Assembly (NCBI GenBank): GCA_018398815.1 | Contig: CM031595.1 | Span: 142,155,471-142,219,470, forward strand | Source of the DNA: Conus ventricosus | Taxonomy: Eukaryota > Mollusca > Gastropoda > Neogastropoda > Conidae | Reading direction: 5' to 3' | DNA length: 64,000 bases | In this document: one piece after another, positions 21,538-34,002 of the stretch | Numbering within the stretch: position 1 is the first letter of the stretch | How the letters are laid out: each line of letters starts with the position of its first letter | Position numbers and translations under genes: made by a program | Notes under the pieces: model-generated | Seen by the model: the letters and a program-made list of their open reading frames with translations, nothing else | Database searches by the model: none | What the model was told of the DNA's origin: nothing

Positions 21538-24500
21538 GAAGTGCTGCAAACTGTAACTGCTCAGGAGATTGAGCCCCAGAAGATCTCAGAAGACATGCCA
21601 GACACTGTGACGGAACAGATTTCTGTAGAGCCAGAGATGACAACAGAGGCCCCTGATGTTAGTTTTGAACTTGAAGAAATCCAGATAGAAGGTGTGCAGG
21701 AGGTGCCTGTGGTTGGAGCTCCTGTGGAAATGGTAGATAAAGTGCATGAAGAGCATGTCACCATTGATGAGACTGTGTCCACTGTTCAGGAGATTGAACA
21801 GTGGCTGAACAGGTATCTGATATTGTCAGTGAAGATTCTGCCTCTCCGCACATCACAGAGAGTTTGCAATTCAGTTGACAGAAGAAGAACCAGCTGACAT
21901 CTTTGAGACATCAGGGAAAGGTCCACCTGAGGAGGTTGAAACAGAAATAACTTTCGGACCAACACAAGTAGAGAAAGTCATCGAAGGAGAGCTGGAAGAG
22001 ACTGTCAAGGTAGCAGCCAAAATCGAAGAGGTAACTCCCAGTGATGTCACACCTGGTCCTGATGTAATAGAGGAGGAAACAGTTGAAGAACTTGCCGAGC
22101 ATATCAAACCAGATGAAGAGCATGGTACATTGTTTGAGGAGACTGAAATGACCTCTGCTGCTGTCTCAGGTCTTGTTGTATTTGAGGCTGCAGAAAGCAT
22201 CTCAGAGAAGGAGCTAGAAAATGTTTTCTTTAGAAGATGTTGATGAAGCTATGGGCCGACCAAGAGATAAAAGAAGACATGACAAATCAGGCTGATGTCA
22301 TATCAAAGAGGTCTTATAGCCTCAGACATCCTGAAGTTTTTGGAGGAGGTTGATGTTGAAAAGCCAAAAGAAGAGGAGGAGGTTGTATTTGAGATACCAG
22401 ACCAACTAACACCTGCTGAGGAGAAGCAGAAATATCTCTTGCACCAGAAGAAACAAAAGAAGTTTTGGAAGAAACCAAAGTTCCAAAAAACCCGAAGAGG
22501 AGGAGGAAGTTGTTTTTGAAGTGCCAGAGAAAACCTGCACCTGCAGATGCTGAAGCAGAGATATCACTTGCACCAGAAGAAGCAAAAGAAGTGTTGGACG
22601 AGGATGAAGTTGGAAAACCCAAAGAAGAAGAAGAGGTCATTTTTGAAAATACCAGAGCAACCCACTCTTGAGGACACTGAAACAGGGAAAAATCCTTGAA
22701 CCAAAAGAAAAAAAAGAGGTTTTTGGGAAGAGGCTGAAGTTCTGATGCCAAAGAGGAAGAGATTGTTTTTGAATGTCAGAGGAACCTCACCTGCAGCACG
22801 AAGCAGAATATCTCTGCACCCGAAGAAACAAAAGAGGTTTTGGAAGAGGCTGAAATTCCCAAAAACCAAAGAAGAGGAAGGAGATTGTTTTTTGAAGTGC
22901 CAGAAGAACCCACCACTGCAGATACTGAAGCGAATTATCTCTTGCACCAGGAGAAACAAAAGAGGTTTTGGAAAGGGCTTTAAATTCCCAAAGCCAAAGA
23001 AGAGGAAGAGGTTGTTTTTTAATTGCCAGAGGAACCTACACCTCAGATACTGAAGCAGAACCATTCTTACCCAAAAAAGAAAAGGGTTTTGAAGAGGCTG
23101 AAATTCCCCAAAACCAAAGAAGAGGAAGAGGTTGTTTTGAAATGCTAGAGGAACTACACCCGCAGATACTGAAGCAAAATATCTCTTGCACCAGAAGACA
23201 CAAAAGAGTTTTGGAAGAGGCTGAAATTCCAAAGCCAAAGAAGAGGAAGAGGTTGTTTTGAAGTGTCAGAGGAACCTACACCTGCAGATACTGAAGCAGA
23301 AATATCCCTTGCACCAGAAGAAACAAAAGAGGTTTTGGAAGAGGCTGAAATTCCCAAAGCCAAAGAAGAGGGAAAAGGTTTTTTTTTGAAGAGGCTGAAT
23401 CCCCAAAACCAAGAAGAGGAAGAGGTTGTTTTTGAAGTGCCAGAAGAACCTACACCTGCAGATACTGAAGCAGAAATATCTCTTGCTCCAGAAGAAACAA
23501 AAAAAGTGCTGGAAGAGGCTGAAATTCCCAAAACCAGAGAAGAAGAGGAGGTTGTTTTTGAATTGCCAGAGGAACCTACACCTGCAGATACTGAAGCAGA
23601 AATATCTCTTGCACCCGAAGAAAAAAAGAAGTGTTGAAAAAGGCGATTCCAACCCAAAGAAGTGGAAGAGGTTGTTTTTGAAGTTCCAGAGGGGCCTACA
23701 CCTGCGATACTGAAGCAGAAATATCTCTTGCACCGAAGAAACAAAAGAAGTGTTGGAAGAGGGTGAATTCCCAAAGCCAAAGAAAAGGAAGAGGTTGTTT
23801 TTGAAGTGCCAGAGGAACCTACACCTGCAGATACTGAAGCAGAAATATCTCTTGCACCAGAAGAAACAAAGAAGTGTTGGAAAGGCTGAAATTCCCAAAG
23901 CCAAAGAAGAGGGAAAGGTTGTTTTTGAAGTGACTGAGGAACCTACACCTGCCCGATACTGAAGCAGAAAATATCTGTTGCCCAGAAGAAAAAAAAAGAG
24001 GTTTTGGAAGAGGCTGAAACCCCAAAGCAAAGAAGAGGAAGAGGTTGTTTTTGAAGAGGCTGAAAACCCCAAACCAAAAAAGAGGAGGGTTGTTTTTGAT
24101 TGCCAGAAACCTACACCTGCAGATACTGAAGGGAGAAATATCTCTTGCTCCAGAAGAAACAAAGAAGTGCTGGAAGAGGCTGAAATTCCCCAAAACCAGA
24201 GAAGAAGAGGAGGTTGTTTTTGAATTGCCAGAGGAACCTACACCGCAGATACTGAAGCAGAAGTATCTCTTGCACCAGAAGAAACAAAAGAATGTTGGAA
24301 GAGGCTGAAATTCCCAAAGCCAAGAAGTGGAAGAGGTTGTTTTTGAAATTCCAGAGGTGCCTACACCTGCAGTACTGAAGCAGAAATATCTCTTGCACCA
24401 GGGAAACAAAAGGGAAATGTTGGAAGAGGCTGAAATTCCCCAAAGCCAAAGAAGAGGAAGAGGTTGTTTTTTAAGTGCCAGAGGAACCCACACCTGCAGA

Positions 24501-27500
24501 TACTGAAGCAGAAAAAATCTCTTGCACCCGAAGAAACAAAAGAAGTTTTGGAAAGAGGCTTGAAATTCCCAAAGCCAAAGAAGAGGAAGAGGTTGTTTTT
24601 GAAGTGCCAGAGGGAACCCACACCTTTCAGATACTGAAGCAGAAATATCTGTTGCCCAGAAGAAACAAAAGAGGTTTTGGAAGAGGTGAAATTCCCAAAG
24701 CAAAGAAGAAGAAAGGGTTTTTTTTGAATTTCCAGAGAAACCAACACCTGCAGATACTGAAGCAGAAATATCTCTTGCAAACCCGAAGAAAAAAAAAGAA
24801 GTGTTGGAAGAGGCTGAAAGTCCTAAAAGCAAAGAAAGGAAGAGGGTTTTTTGAAGGCCAGAGGAATACACCTGCAGATACGGGAAGCAGAAATATCTCT
24901 TGCACCAGAAGAAACAAAAGAAGTTTTGGAAGAAGCTGACATTCCCAAAGCCAGAGAAAGGAAGAGGTTGTTTTTGAATTGCCAGAAGAACCTAAACCCG
25001 AAGAAAGTGAAGCAGAAATATCTCTTGCACCAGAAGAACAAAAGAAGTGTTGGAAGAGGCTGAAAAATTTCCCCAAAACCAAAGAAGAGGAAGAGGTTGT
25101 TTTTGAAGAGGCTGAAATCCCCAAAGCCCAAAAAAGAGGAAGAGGTTGTTTTTGAAGTGCCAGAAGAACCTACACCTGCAGATACTGAAGCAGAAATATC
25201 TCTTGCTCCAGAAGAAACCAAAGAAGTGCTGGAAGAGGCTGAAATTCCCAAAGCCAGAGAAGAGAGGAGGTTGTTTTTGAAAGCCAGAGGAACCCACACC
25301 TGCAGATACTGAAGCAGAAATATTGTTGCACCAGAAGAAACAAAAGAAGTGTTGGAAGAGGCTGGAAATTCCAAAGCCAAGAAGCGGAAGAGGTTGTTTT
25401 GAAGTTCCCGAGGTGCCTACACTGCAGATACTGAAGCAGAAATATCTCTTGCACCAGAGGAAACAAAAGAAGTGTTGGAAGAGGCTGAAATTCCAAAGCC
25501 AAAGAAGGGAAGAGGTTGTTTTTGAAAATGCCCGAGGAACCTACACCTGCAATACTGAAACAGAAATATCTGTTGCCCAGAAGAAACAAAAGAAGTGTTG
25601 GAAGAGGCCCGAAATTCCCAAAGCCAAAAAAGGAAGAGGTTTTTTTTTGAAGTGACTGAGGAACCTACCTACAGATACTGAAGCAGAAATATCTGTTGCA
25701 CCAGAAGAAACAAAAAAAGGTTTTTGAAGAGGCTGAAATTCCCAAAGCCAAAGAAGGGAAAGGTTGTTTTGAAAAGGGTGAAATCCCAAAGCCAAAGAAA
25801 AGGAAGAGGTTGTTTTTGAAGTGCCAGAAGAACCTACACCTGCAGATACTGAAGCAGAAATATCTCTTGCTCCAGAAGAAAAAAAAAGAAGTGCTGAAGA
25901 GGCTGAAATTCCCAAAGCCAAGAGAAGAAAGGAGGTTGTTTTTTAATTGCCAGAGGAACCTACACCTGCAGATACTGAAGCAGAATATCTCTTGCACCAG
26001 AAGAAACAAAAGAAATGTTGGAAAGGCTGAAATTCCAAAGCCAAAGAAGCGGAAGAGGTTGTTTTTGAAGTTCCAGAGGTGCCTACACTGCAGATACTGA
26101 AGCAGAAGTATCTCTTGCCCAGAAGAAACAAAAGAAGTGTTGGAAGAGGCTGAAATTTCCCCAAAACCAAAGAAGAGGAAGAGGTTGTTTTTGAAGTGCC
26201 AGAGGAACCTACACCTGCAGATTTCTGAAGCAGAAATTCTCTTGCACCCGAAGAAACAAAGAGGTTTTGGAAGGGTGAATTCCCAAAGCCAAAGAAAAAG
26301 AGGTTGTTTTGAAATGCCAGAGAAACCAACACTGCAGATACTGAAGCAGAAATATCTCTTGCACCAGAAGAAAAAAAGAAAGTTTTTGAAGAGGGTGAAA
26401 GTCCTAAAGCCAAGAAGAGGAAGAGGTTGTTTTTGAAGTTCCAGAGGAACCTACACCCGCAGATACTTTAAGCAGAAATATCTCTTGCACCAGAAGAAAC
26501 AAAAAGAAGTTTTGGAAGAAGCTGACATTCCCAAAGCCAGAGAAGAGGACGAGGTTGTTTTGAATTGCCCGAAGAACCTAAACCCGAAGAAAGTGAAGCG
26601 AAATATCTCTTGCACCAGAAGAAACAAAAGAAGTGTTGGAAGAGGCTGAAATTCCCAAAGCCAAAGAAGAGGAAGAGGTTGTTTTTGAAGTGCCAAAGGA
26701 CCTACACCTGCAGATGCAGAAGCAGAAATATCTGTTTCACCAGAAGAAACAAAGAAGTATTGGAAGAGGCTGAAATTCCCAAGCCAAAGAAGAAGAAAGG
26801 TTGGGTTTTTTAAGTGCCAGAGAACCTACACCTGCAGATACTGAAGCAGAACTATCTCTTGCACCAGAAGAAACAAAAGAGTTTTGGAAGAGGCTGAAAT
26901 TCCAAAGCCAAAAAAGAGGAAGAGGTTGTTTTTGAAGTGTCAGAGGAACCTACACCTGCAGATACTGAAGCAGAAATATCTGTTGCACCAGAAGAAACAA
27001 AGAAGTTTTGGAGAGGCTGAAATTCCCAAAGCCAAAGAAGAGGAAGAGGTTTTTTGAAGTGCCAGAGGAACCTACACCTGCGATACTGAAGCGAACTATC
27101 TCTTGCCCCCAGAAGAAAGAAAAGAGGTTTTGGAAGAGGCTGAAATTCCCAAAGCCAAAGAAGAGGAAGAGGTTGTTTTTGAAGTGTCAGAGGAACCTAC
27201 ACCTGCAGATGCTGACGCAGAAAAAATCTGTTGCACCAGAAGAAACAAAAAGGTTTTGGAAGAGCTGAAATTCCCAAAGCCAAAGAAGAGGAAGAGGTTG
27301 TTTTTGAAGTGCCAGAGGAACCTACACCTGCAGATTTCTGAAGCGAAATATCTCTTGCACCAGAAGAAACAAAAGAGGTTCTGGAAGAGGCTGAAATTCC
27401 CAAAGCCAAAGAAGAGGAAGAGGTTGTTTTTGAAGTGTCGGAGGAACCTACACCTGCAGATACTGAAGCAGAATATCTGTTGCACCAGAAGAAACAAAAG

Positions 27501-28940
27501 AAGTGTTGGAAGAGGCTGAAATCCCAAAGCCAAGGAAGGGGAAGAGGTTGTTTTTGAAGTGTCAGAGGAACCTTACACCTGCAGATACTGAAGCAGAAAT
27601 ACTCTTGCACCCGAAGAAAAAAAAAGGAGTGTTGGAAGAGGCTGAAATTCCCAAAACCAAAGAAGAGGAAGAGGTTGTTTTTGAAGTGCCAGAGGAACCT
27701 ACACCGCAGATACTGAAGCGAAATATCTCTTGCACCGAAGAAACAAAAGAAGTGTTGGAAGAGGCTGAAATTCCCAAAGCCAAAGAAGAGGAAGAGGTTG
27801 TTTTTGAAGTGCCAGAGGAACCTACACTGCAGATACTGAAGCAGAACTATCTCTTTCACCAGAAGAAACAAAAGAGGTTTTGGAAGAGTTTGAAATCCCA
27901 AAACCAAAGGGAAAAGGAAGAGGTTGTTTTTGAAGTGTCGGAGGAACCTACACCTGCAGATACTGAAGCAGAAATATCTGTTCACCAGAAGAACAAAAAG
28001 AAGTGTTGGAAGAGGCTGAAATTCCCAAAGCCAAAGAAGGGAAGAGGGTTTTTTTTGACTTGGCAGAGGAACCTTCACCTGCAGATACTTTAAGCAGAAA
28101 TATCCTTGCACCAGAAGAAAGAAAAGAAAGGGTTTTTGGGAAAAGGCTGAAATTCCCAAGCCAAAGAAGGGAAAAGATTGTTTTTGAAGTGCCAGAGGAA
28201 CCTAACCCCGGCAGATTTCTGAAGCAGCAATATCTCTTGCACCCAAAAAAAAGAAAGGAGGTTTTGGAAGAGGCTGAAATTCCCCAAAACCAAGAAGAGG
28301 AAGAGGTTTTTTTTTCAAGTGTGGAGGAAACCTACACCTGCAGATACTGAAGCAGAAATATCTGTTGCCCAGAAGAAACCAAAGAGGTTTTGGGAAAAGG
28401 CTGAAATTCCCAAAGCCCAAAAGAGGAAGAGGTTGTTTTTGAAGTTCCAGAGGAGCCCACACCTGCAGATACTGAAGCAGAAATATCTTTGCACCAGAAA
28501 ACAAAAGAGGTTTTGGAAGAGGCTGAAATTCCAAAGCCAAAGAAGAAGAAGAGGTTGTTTTTGAAGTGCCAGAGGAACCACCTGCAGATATGAAGCAAGA
28601 ATATCTGTTGCACCAGAAGAAACAAAAGAAGCTTTAGAAGAGGTTAGAGTTCCCAAATCAGCAATGAGAAAAAAGGGACTACCAGAGCAACCAACACCTA
28701 CAGATTTCTGAAATTACACGCCCGGGCCCGGACCAACAGAGATAGGAAAAGTTGCTGTGACTGATAGTGCATGAGTGTTGTGGAAACGGGGCCTCTGTAG
28801 ACTCGGATATGATTCCTGTTAGGGATATGAAACCTGAAGATGAACAAATTGACTCAGTGTGAGCAAAGAGATCTCTACAGCAGAGAAAGTGACAATTCCT
28901 GCAGAGTCCCTGCAAGCCAGAAAGAAGAAGAGGAGGTGGT
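21538..28940 (+). CDS. Giant exon: PEVK-like Glu/Pro/Val-rich region with about 50 42-residue repeats
   Basis: Acceptor AAAACTCCTCAG joins in phase 0 to EVLQTVTAQEIEPQKISEDM, an acidic non-repeated leader (to about 22340) with VTEQISVEPEMTTEAPDV and EEETVEELAEHIKPDEE. It then runs through tandem 126-bp units to about 28650 and a short acidic end with QKEEEEVVVKK. The segment is predicted to be disordered and elastic, as PEVK segments are in titin. As sequenced the frame breaks dozens of times by single-base gains or losses at homopolymers, while the consensus frame is obvious unit after unit. I read this as assembly error rather than decay. The donor is not clear; a GT-rich spot near 28940 is the best guess. 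No intron is visible within. Confidence 0.75.
22340..28650 (+). repeat. Tandem array of a 126-bp coding repeat (about 50 copies)
   Basis: Each unit encodes 42 residues in the order: VPEEPTPADTEAEIS, LAPEETKEVLEEAEIP, KAKEEEEVVFE. The period was measured between 23460 and 23586 and holds elsewhere; about 6.3 kb gives about 50 units. Variant positions repeat among units (FEV/FEL before PEEP, SL/SV before APEE, KAK/KTR, TPADTE/KPEESE), and shortened or joined units occur near 23370 and 25090, where one half unit is duplicated. High similarity between units implies recent expansion or homogenisation. Confidence 0.9.
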
Positions 28941-29137
28941 GGTTAAAAAAGGGGGGTTTTGCATGGTTTTCCTGATGGTTGGGTAGAGGAATTATACCCG
29001 ATCTAAGTGTAGTTTTATTTTTCAGAATGTAGTTGGGAGAGGGTTTGTTTATGTAAAATAAAAGGCATTCCATTTTTCTGACAGCTGATTGTTGTTTATT
29101 GAAAATTTGTTTTCTGAATCTAAACTGAGAGAACTCC

Positions 29138-29252
29138 TTTCTTACTTGGTTTTATCCAGTTTCAGACCAATCCGATGAATATCCCGACCTATTTTTTCTT
29201 ACTTGGTTTTATCCAGTTTCAAACCAGTCTCATGAATATCCCCACCTATTTT
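29138..29252. repeat. 57-bp direct repeat, two copies
   Basis: Both copies read TTACTTGGTTTTATCCAGTT then CAATCC/CAGTCT, GATGAATATCCC, CCTATTTTTT with few differences. Confidence 0.85.
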
Positions 29253-29679
29253 TTCCACCTGATTCCCCATTGTGTTCATGTAGCTGTTATTTTCCACTGG
29301 ATTTGCTGTCCTGCCAAACTAGTAGTCATGTGTTTCTTGCCATGTTCACATTCTACCTGTTGATATTGTACAGGTCGTCATTCATTGGCCCTCCTTTCAA
29401 CTGCGTTACATGGGCTGCAAGCCCAGCTTCATCCAAGGATTTTAGGCATCAAACAGTGTAGCTGTGCCCATCCTATTTTCAAAGTTTCGATAGTATGTAG
29501 ACATTAATTTATTATGTCGAGGTAATATAATAGGAAAAAAAGTGTTGTCGGCTGTAATTTTGTCATGACATTTTTTTGTCAACAGTCTGAAATCTAGCAA
29601 TGTTTAGAATCGGTGTTGCACCTTTAGATCTGCTGGATAAATGTCAAGCTCATTTGTATTGCTTTAATGTGTTCTTCTT

Positions 29680-30030
29680 CCTCTGTGTGACTCTTGATAA
29701 TTGAGTATTGTTTCACGTGTGTTTCTTATCCCCTTTGACTGGATGATTTATAACTATTTCCAGTGTAATCGTTTCCTCTTTGTGACTCTTGATCATTGAA
29801 AATTGCATCATATATATTTCTTGTCCTTTTTGACTTTATCATCTAAAATGGCTTCCAGTGTAATCTTTCCCTCTTTGTATCTCCTGATCATTGAAAATTG
29901 CTTCATGTGTACTCTTTTTTTCCCCCTCTCTTTGACACTTGTTCACTGAAAATAGCTTCATGTGTAATCCTATTCTGTTTTTGATATGACCACTGAAAAT
30001 AGCTTCACATGCATTCTTATCCTCTTTTTG
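29680..30030. repeat. Degenerate tandem repeat, about 65-75 bp period
   Basis: Five or more diverged units share CCTCTTTGTGACTCTTGATC and ATTGAAAATTGCTTCATGTG-like segments. Confidence 0.65.
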
Positions 30031-30093
30031 TGTTGTTTCAGATATTTGTTGTTCTTCTTTTCCATTTGATCTCCTGTCTTGTAACTGTGTGAC

Positions 30094-30115
30094 ACCCCCC
30101 CCCCCCCCCCCCCCC
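30094..30115. repeat. Poly-C tract
   Basis: An uninterrupted C run of about 22 bases. Confidence 0.9.
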
Positions 30116-30269
30116 ACAGCCACCTCTCCTTCCCAGTTGGTATGGCTGATCATGTCCGTTCTTGGTTGCTGTCTACAGATAATCTCAAGGCAATTGTGAA
30201 TTCTCTTATCAGCTCTCCAGTATTCATTATGTTATGTGTTTTACATTCCCAGTATCATTAATCTAAAAC

Positions 30270-31120
30270 CCCCCTCCCCTTGTCAGTTATCTATAGTTCC
30301 ATCTTACAGTTACCTGTCAGCTGTTTGTTGGCCTTGGAATGTTTCTCTCTTGGCTTTCTGTTGTTCAAGATCGTGTCTATTCTCATCTGCCATTTGTCTG
30401 GAATTACCTTAGATATTGCCTCTGCAAGCTATATGATGTTCCGTTTGTCAGATGTCGGATTTTCTTCTGAACATTTTTCCCCAACTCTATTAAGTTAGCT
30501 GTCTGATCTTTCTGTCAGCTAACATAAACAGTATCACTGAATAGAGGGCAAAATGCAAATAAACACACAAAAGAATGCACAAAGTCACTGATACACAAAA
30601 AAAAACAGATAAGTGAATTTTTCAAAAATACCTCATCTTCAGATATTGAATAACACGCATAAAAATGCACACAACAATACACGCAGACATCTCTCAGCAG
30701 TAGGATGATAATGTCAGCGCACGGAAGTGGGTAAGTAAGGACAGTTCAGGAACAAAGCAGGAGCTGAGAATGAAAGTGAGAAAGAAGGAGGGAGAAAGGA
30801 AAGAGATGAGAAGGGGCTTACAGGAGAGTGTAGGCAAAATTTGGACTGAGGGAGGGGTGTGCGTGTCCAGTATTACTCTGTCAGCTCTCTGATATGCCAT
30901 CTGTCAGCTGTTATCCTTTTTGTCAAGATGTCTGATATCTCTTCTCTCAAATCTCCAACAGTACTCTGTCAGTCCTTGATGTTTCCTTTGTCAGCTGTCA
31001 GATATTTCCATCATCAGCTGTATGTCCCCCATATGAGCTGTAAGATATTTCCAGTGTCAGCAGTCTGGTATTACAAATATTGGGTGTTCCCATATCAGTT
31101 ATGAAATAGTTCTCTTGTCA
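30270..31120. repeat. Degenerate short tandem repeat (TCAGCTGTCTGAT-like)
   Basis: Many diverged copies of a 30-40 bp unit with GTCAGCTGT and GATATTTCC, interrupted by a purine-rich segment near 30550-30840. Confidence 0.55.
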
Positions 31121-31325
31121 TGTGTGTTTGGATGTTTTGCATATTCCCACCGGCGACATTCTGATATTGTTGGCATCACCTATGTACCCATCTCAACTCT
31201 CAGATCTTTCTAATGTCGGCTATCTGTTCCCATGGTATCTACATTCTGTTTTTTTAAAATAAGATTTGGCGCTTAAGATCAACACTAAAAAATAATTTCA
31301 AAAGAAAAAGCTTTCTAAGGGTTTG

Positions 31326-31329
<4 letters not shown>

Positions 31330-31401
<72 letters not shown>
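31330..31401. repeat. (CA)n microsatellite
   Basis: About 72 bp of uninterrupted CA. Confidence 0.96.
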
Positions 31402-31404
<3 letters not shown>

Positions 31405-31970
31405 CTAGAATCAAGGGTTGGCCGATGTTTTTTCTAAACTGAGTTTTATATTTTCTCCTACCTCTCTTTCTTCTGAATCTCACTGTTTCATTTTTCTGCA
31501 CTTTCTTTCCAATTTGTTTGTCTTGTAAGGTAACACCGTCAGCAGTAAAGAGCATAGTGTTGTGCCAGCTGAAGACCATGAAGTAATGCCAAAAAGTTAG
31601 AAAATGATCTTGTCTGATTTTTTTTTTTAGCTCTCAGTAGTGATGTATGCTTTTTTAGTGCACAAATTTTATATATACTGTGTGTGATTGTAATATCTGT
31701 TGTAGATATAATCCTTGAGTCTGTATATTTCTGGTAGGTCTATATTATGTAATGCTAGATTGGTATTGTGCCTAGTATTACTGCACTCTGTAGTGGTGTA
31801 CATTTCGTAGTGATTTATCTTTTTGTGTGTGTATGGGTGTATCTGTGTTGTGGAGTACTATGTCCTTGTTAGATAACACTGTGTGTTGTGTGTACATAAT
31901 ACATCTGTGTTGTACTACATATCCATGATATGATGTTGTGCATGTCGTAATTCCATCCCTGCCATTATAG

Positions 31971-32536
31971 GAACCTCAACCCGAGGAAGTGACAGAAGCT
32001 GTCACACTTCAGCCTGAAGTCTTGGCACCGGAGGACACCACAGATGCCGTTGCCTTCAAGATCGAGGCGCCAACCCTGGAGGACGAAGTGACAGAAGCCG
32101 TCACCTTGAAGCCAGAAGAGGGACCAGAAGAGGCAGAAGAAGTGGTCAGCGTGCAGGCTGAAATCCCCACTGAAGAAGAAGTGGAAGAAACAGTCATTCT
32201 GCCAGCTGAAAAAGAAGAAGTGGAGGAGGCCTTCATTGCACCAGTTGAAAAAGAAGAGGTGGAAGAAGCTGTCACCATCCAAGCTGAAATCCCTGCAGAG
32301 CAGGAAGAAGTGGAGGAAGCCATCTCTCTTAAGGTTGAACTTCCCACAGAAGAGGAAGAGGTTGCAGAAGCAGTCATTCTGCCAGTCCCTGTGGCAGATG
32401 AGGAGCCAGTGAGTGAGGAAGTGAGCGTCGTAGCACCCCAGTTCCTGCAAGGCTTGACCACTCAGGAAATCACAGAGGGAGACACTGTCCACTTCCAGGT
32501 GGAGGTAGCTGGCAAACCCAAACCCACAGTTACATG
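31971..32536 (+). CDS. Exon: second acidic E/V linker and first half of Ig4
   Basis: The acceptor is CTGCCATTATAG and the donor TACATG|GTGAGA (phase 2). The first ~145 residues form imperfect repeats of 12-15 residues of the type EEVEEAVTIQAEIPAE, a non-homogenised cousin of the upstream PEVK-like repeats. Then APQFLQGLTTQEITEGD opens an I-set domain that stops at GKPKPTVTW. B-strand cysteine is absent (VHFQVEVAG). The frame is intact throughout, unlike the exon before, which fits the view that errors concentrate in the long array. Confidence 0.88.
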
Positions 32537-32650
32537 GTGAGACATGCTGTTGTTTCAGCTGTGTTTTGTTCTCTTTTTATCACTTTTTTTCATGCTCACT
32601 AGCACATGTGTGTGCACACACACATGAGCGTGCATACCCCCCCCCACACA

Positions 32651-32713
<63 letters not shown>
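32651..32713. repeat. (CT)n microsatellite
   Basis: About 63 bp of CT between CA-rich edges. Confidence 0.95.
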
Positions 32714-32715
<2 letters not shown>

Positions 32716-33410
32716 GCACACGCACACGCACAGAGAAATGATGATGTTGATAAAATATCAGAAATGACTGAGAATGATAATGCTATATTAAGTGGACTAG
32801 TGGCTTATTGGATAATGCACTCACCTAACCCCATGACAGCTACTGACCAGTCACTGGTGAGAAACTGTGATGAGACAGAGCAGACAGGTCAGGCTACCAG
32901 ACTGTACTGTCTCTCCTGCCTTATTCCACATGGAACAGTGTACATTTTCTCAGGAGAAGCCATGACACCTCCAAAGTATAGTTAGTCTTGTTCATATGCA
33001 TACATATCATGCATTCAGTAAAGTTCAGATGTCAAGAGGTTTTCCCTGTCTTCGGTAGTCCTTATGGAAATGTGTGGATGTTAAGCCTGAATGAATGTAA
33101 CTGAAAGGGAGTTGTCCTTTGCAGTATTTTGGAAGAAGAAACCTATTCAGTGGGTGAATAGTATTGATGTACAGATTAAAAGAAAGAAAAAAGTTAAAAG
33201 TAGGGTGGGGGGGGGGGTTGCTTTATCTAAGATTTTGAACGCAGGAGATGAACAACTTTTGCCCTTAAGGTGAGGACTGTCTGGAAGAGTTATCTTTCAT
33301 AACTTGATATCCCACATCATCCCACCCCCCTCTAAAACATATATATGTGTGTAAGTAATATGAAACATATATTTTGTTATGATGTATGTTTTGCATATTT
33401 TGTAAATGTT

Positions 33411-33655
33411 TGTTGTTGTTGTCGTACCCTGGATAAAAGACCCAAGGGATCATCCAAACAGCTGAAGTAAATGAACACTATGGTACAAATACATCAGCAG
33501 ACTTCAGGGGATTTTGGAGACTGATGGTGTTATGCTAGGAGCTTGTCACAACTGAAGACAGTCCCGCATAACTATGCAGAGCATACCAACATTTTGATGT
33601 AGCCTTGGCGTTCTAGCCTATGTCAATTGGTCTGACACAGCCTTAAGCCAAGGTG
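33411..33655 (+). repeat. Dispersed repeat, copy A (internally deleted)
   Basis: It shares long segments with 61990-62304: GGGATCATCC, ATTATGGTACAAAT/CTATGGTACAAAT, GACTTCAGGGGATTTTG, TAGGAGCTTGTCACAACTGA, CCCGCATAACTATGCAGAGC, CATTTTGATGTAGCCTTGG and CTGACACAGCCTTAAGCCAA. About 55 bp present in the other copy are missing here. Both copies start after a GTT repeat. Confidence 0.85.
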
Positions 33656-34002
33656 AATCTTGTATATGAACTGCATACAGTGTGCATTCACAACTATTGT
33701 ATGACCAGTGTAAGTGAGCTCGAGTTCCAGCAGCGGGGAGAATGACTTATCTTTGCCATATGAATGAGTTGGTTTCTCACATCAGAGATCTTATCTATTG
33801 AAAGTGTGCTCAAAGAGACGTTGCTAAAAGCTCGTGTCCTTGTTATTTTGTTACCACACTCATCAGAGTTGTCTACCACCGTACACAAGATCTCTAGCCT
33901 GATGCATTCTGTCCAGGGAGAGCACTCTGAATTCCACACACAGAAATGTATTGTGATTAGCAAGCTGTAACATGTGCAGTATAATACCTTAATTGGGTCC
34001 AG

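Larger units (their letters stand above)
28941..31970. other. Intron, about 3 kb, built of decayed tandem repeats
   Basis: Contents: a 2-copy 57-bp direct repeat (29138-29252), a degenerate repeat with TGATCATTGAAAATTGCTTC (29680-30030), a C homopolymer (30094-30115), TCAGCTGT-type decayed repeats (30270-31120), and a (CA)n array (31330-31401). No coding exon. Confidence 0.6.
32537..34002. other. Intron splitting Ig4
   Basis: It contains a (CT)n array (32651-32713), a possible degenerate tRNA-like SINE head near 32795-32860, a G homopolymer near 33206, and one copy of a dispersed repeat (33411-33655). Confidence 0.6.

Noticed and set aside
22314..28656. Many minus-strand open frames rich in Phe, Leu and Ser across the PEVK-like array
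   Set aside because: They are shadows of the purine-rich coding repeat on the + strand.
21538..28940. Pseudogene call for the PEVK-like exon
   Set aside because: Frame breaks are homopolymer indels with preserved codon consensus, and flanking exons are intact. Sequencing error is the simpler explanation.
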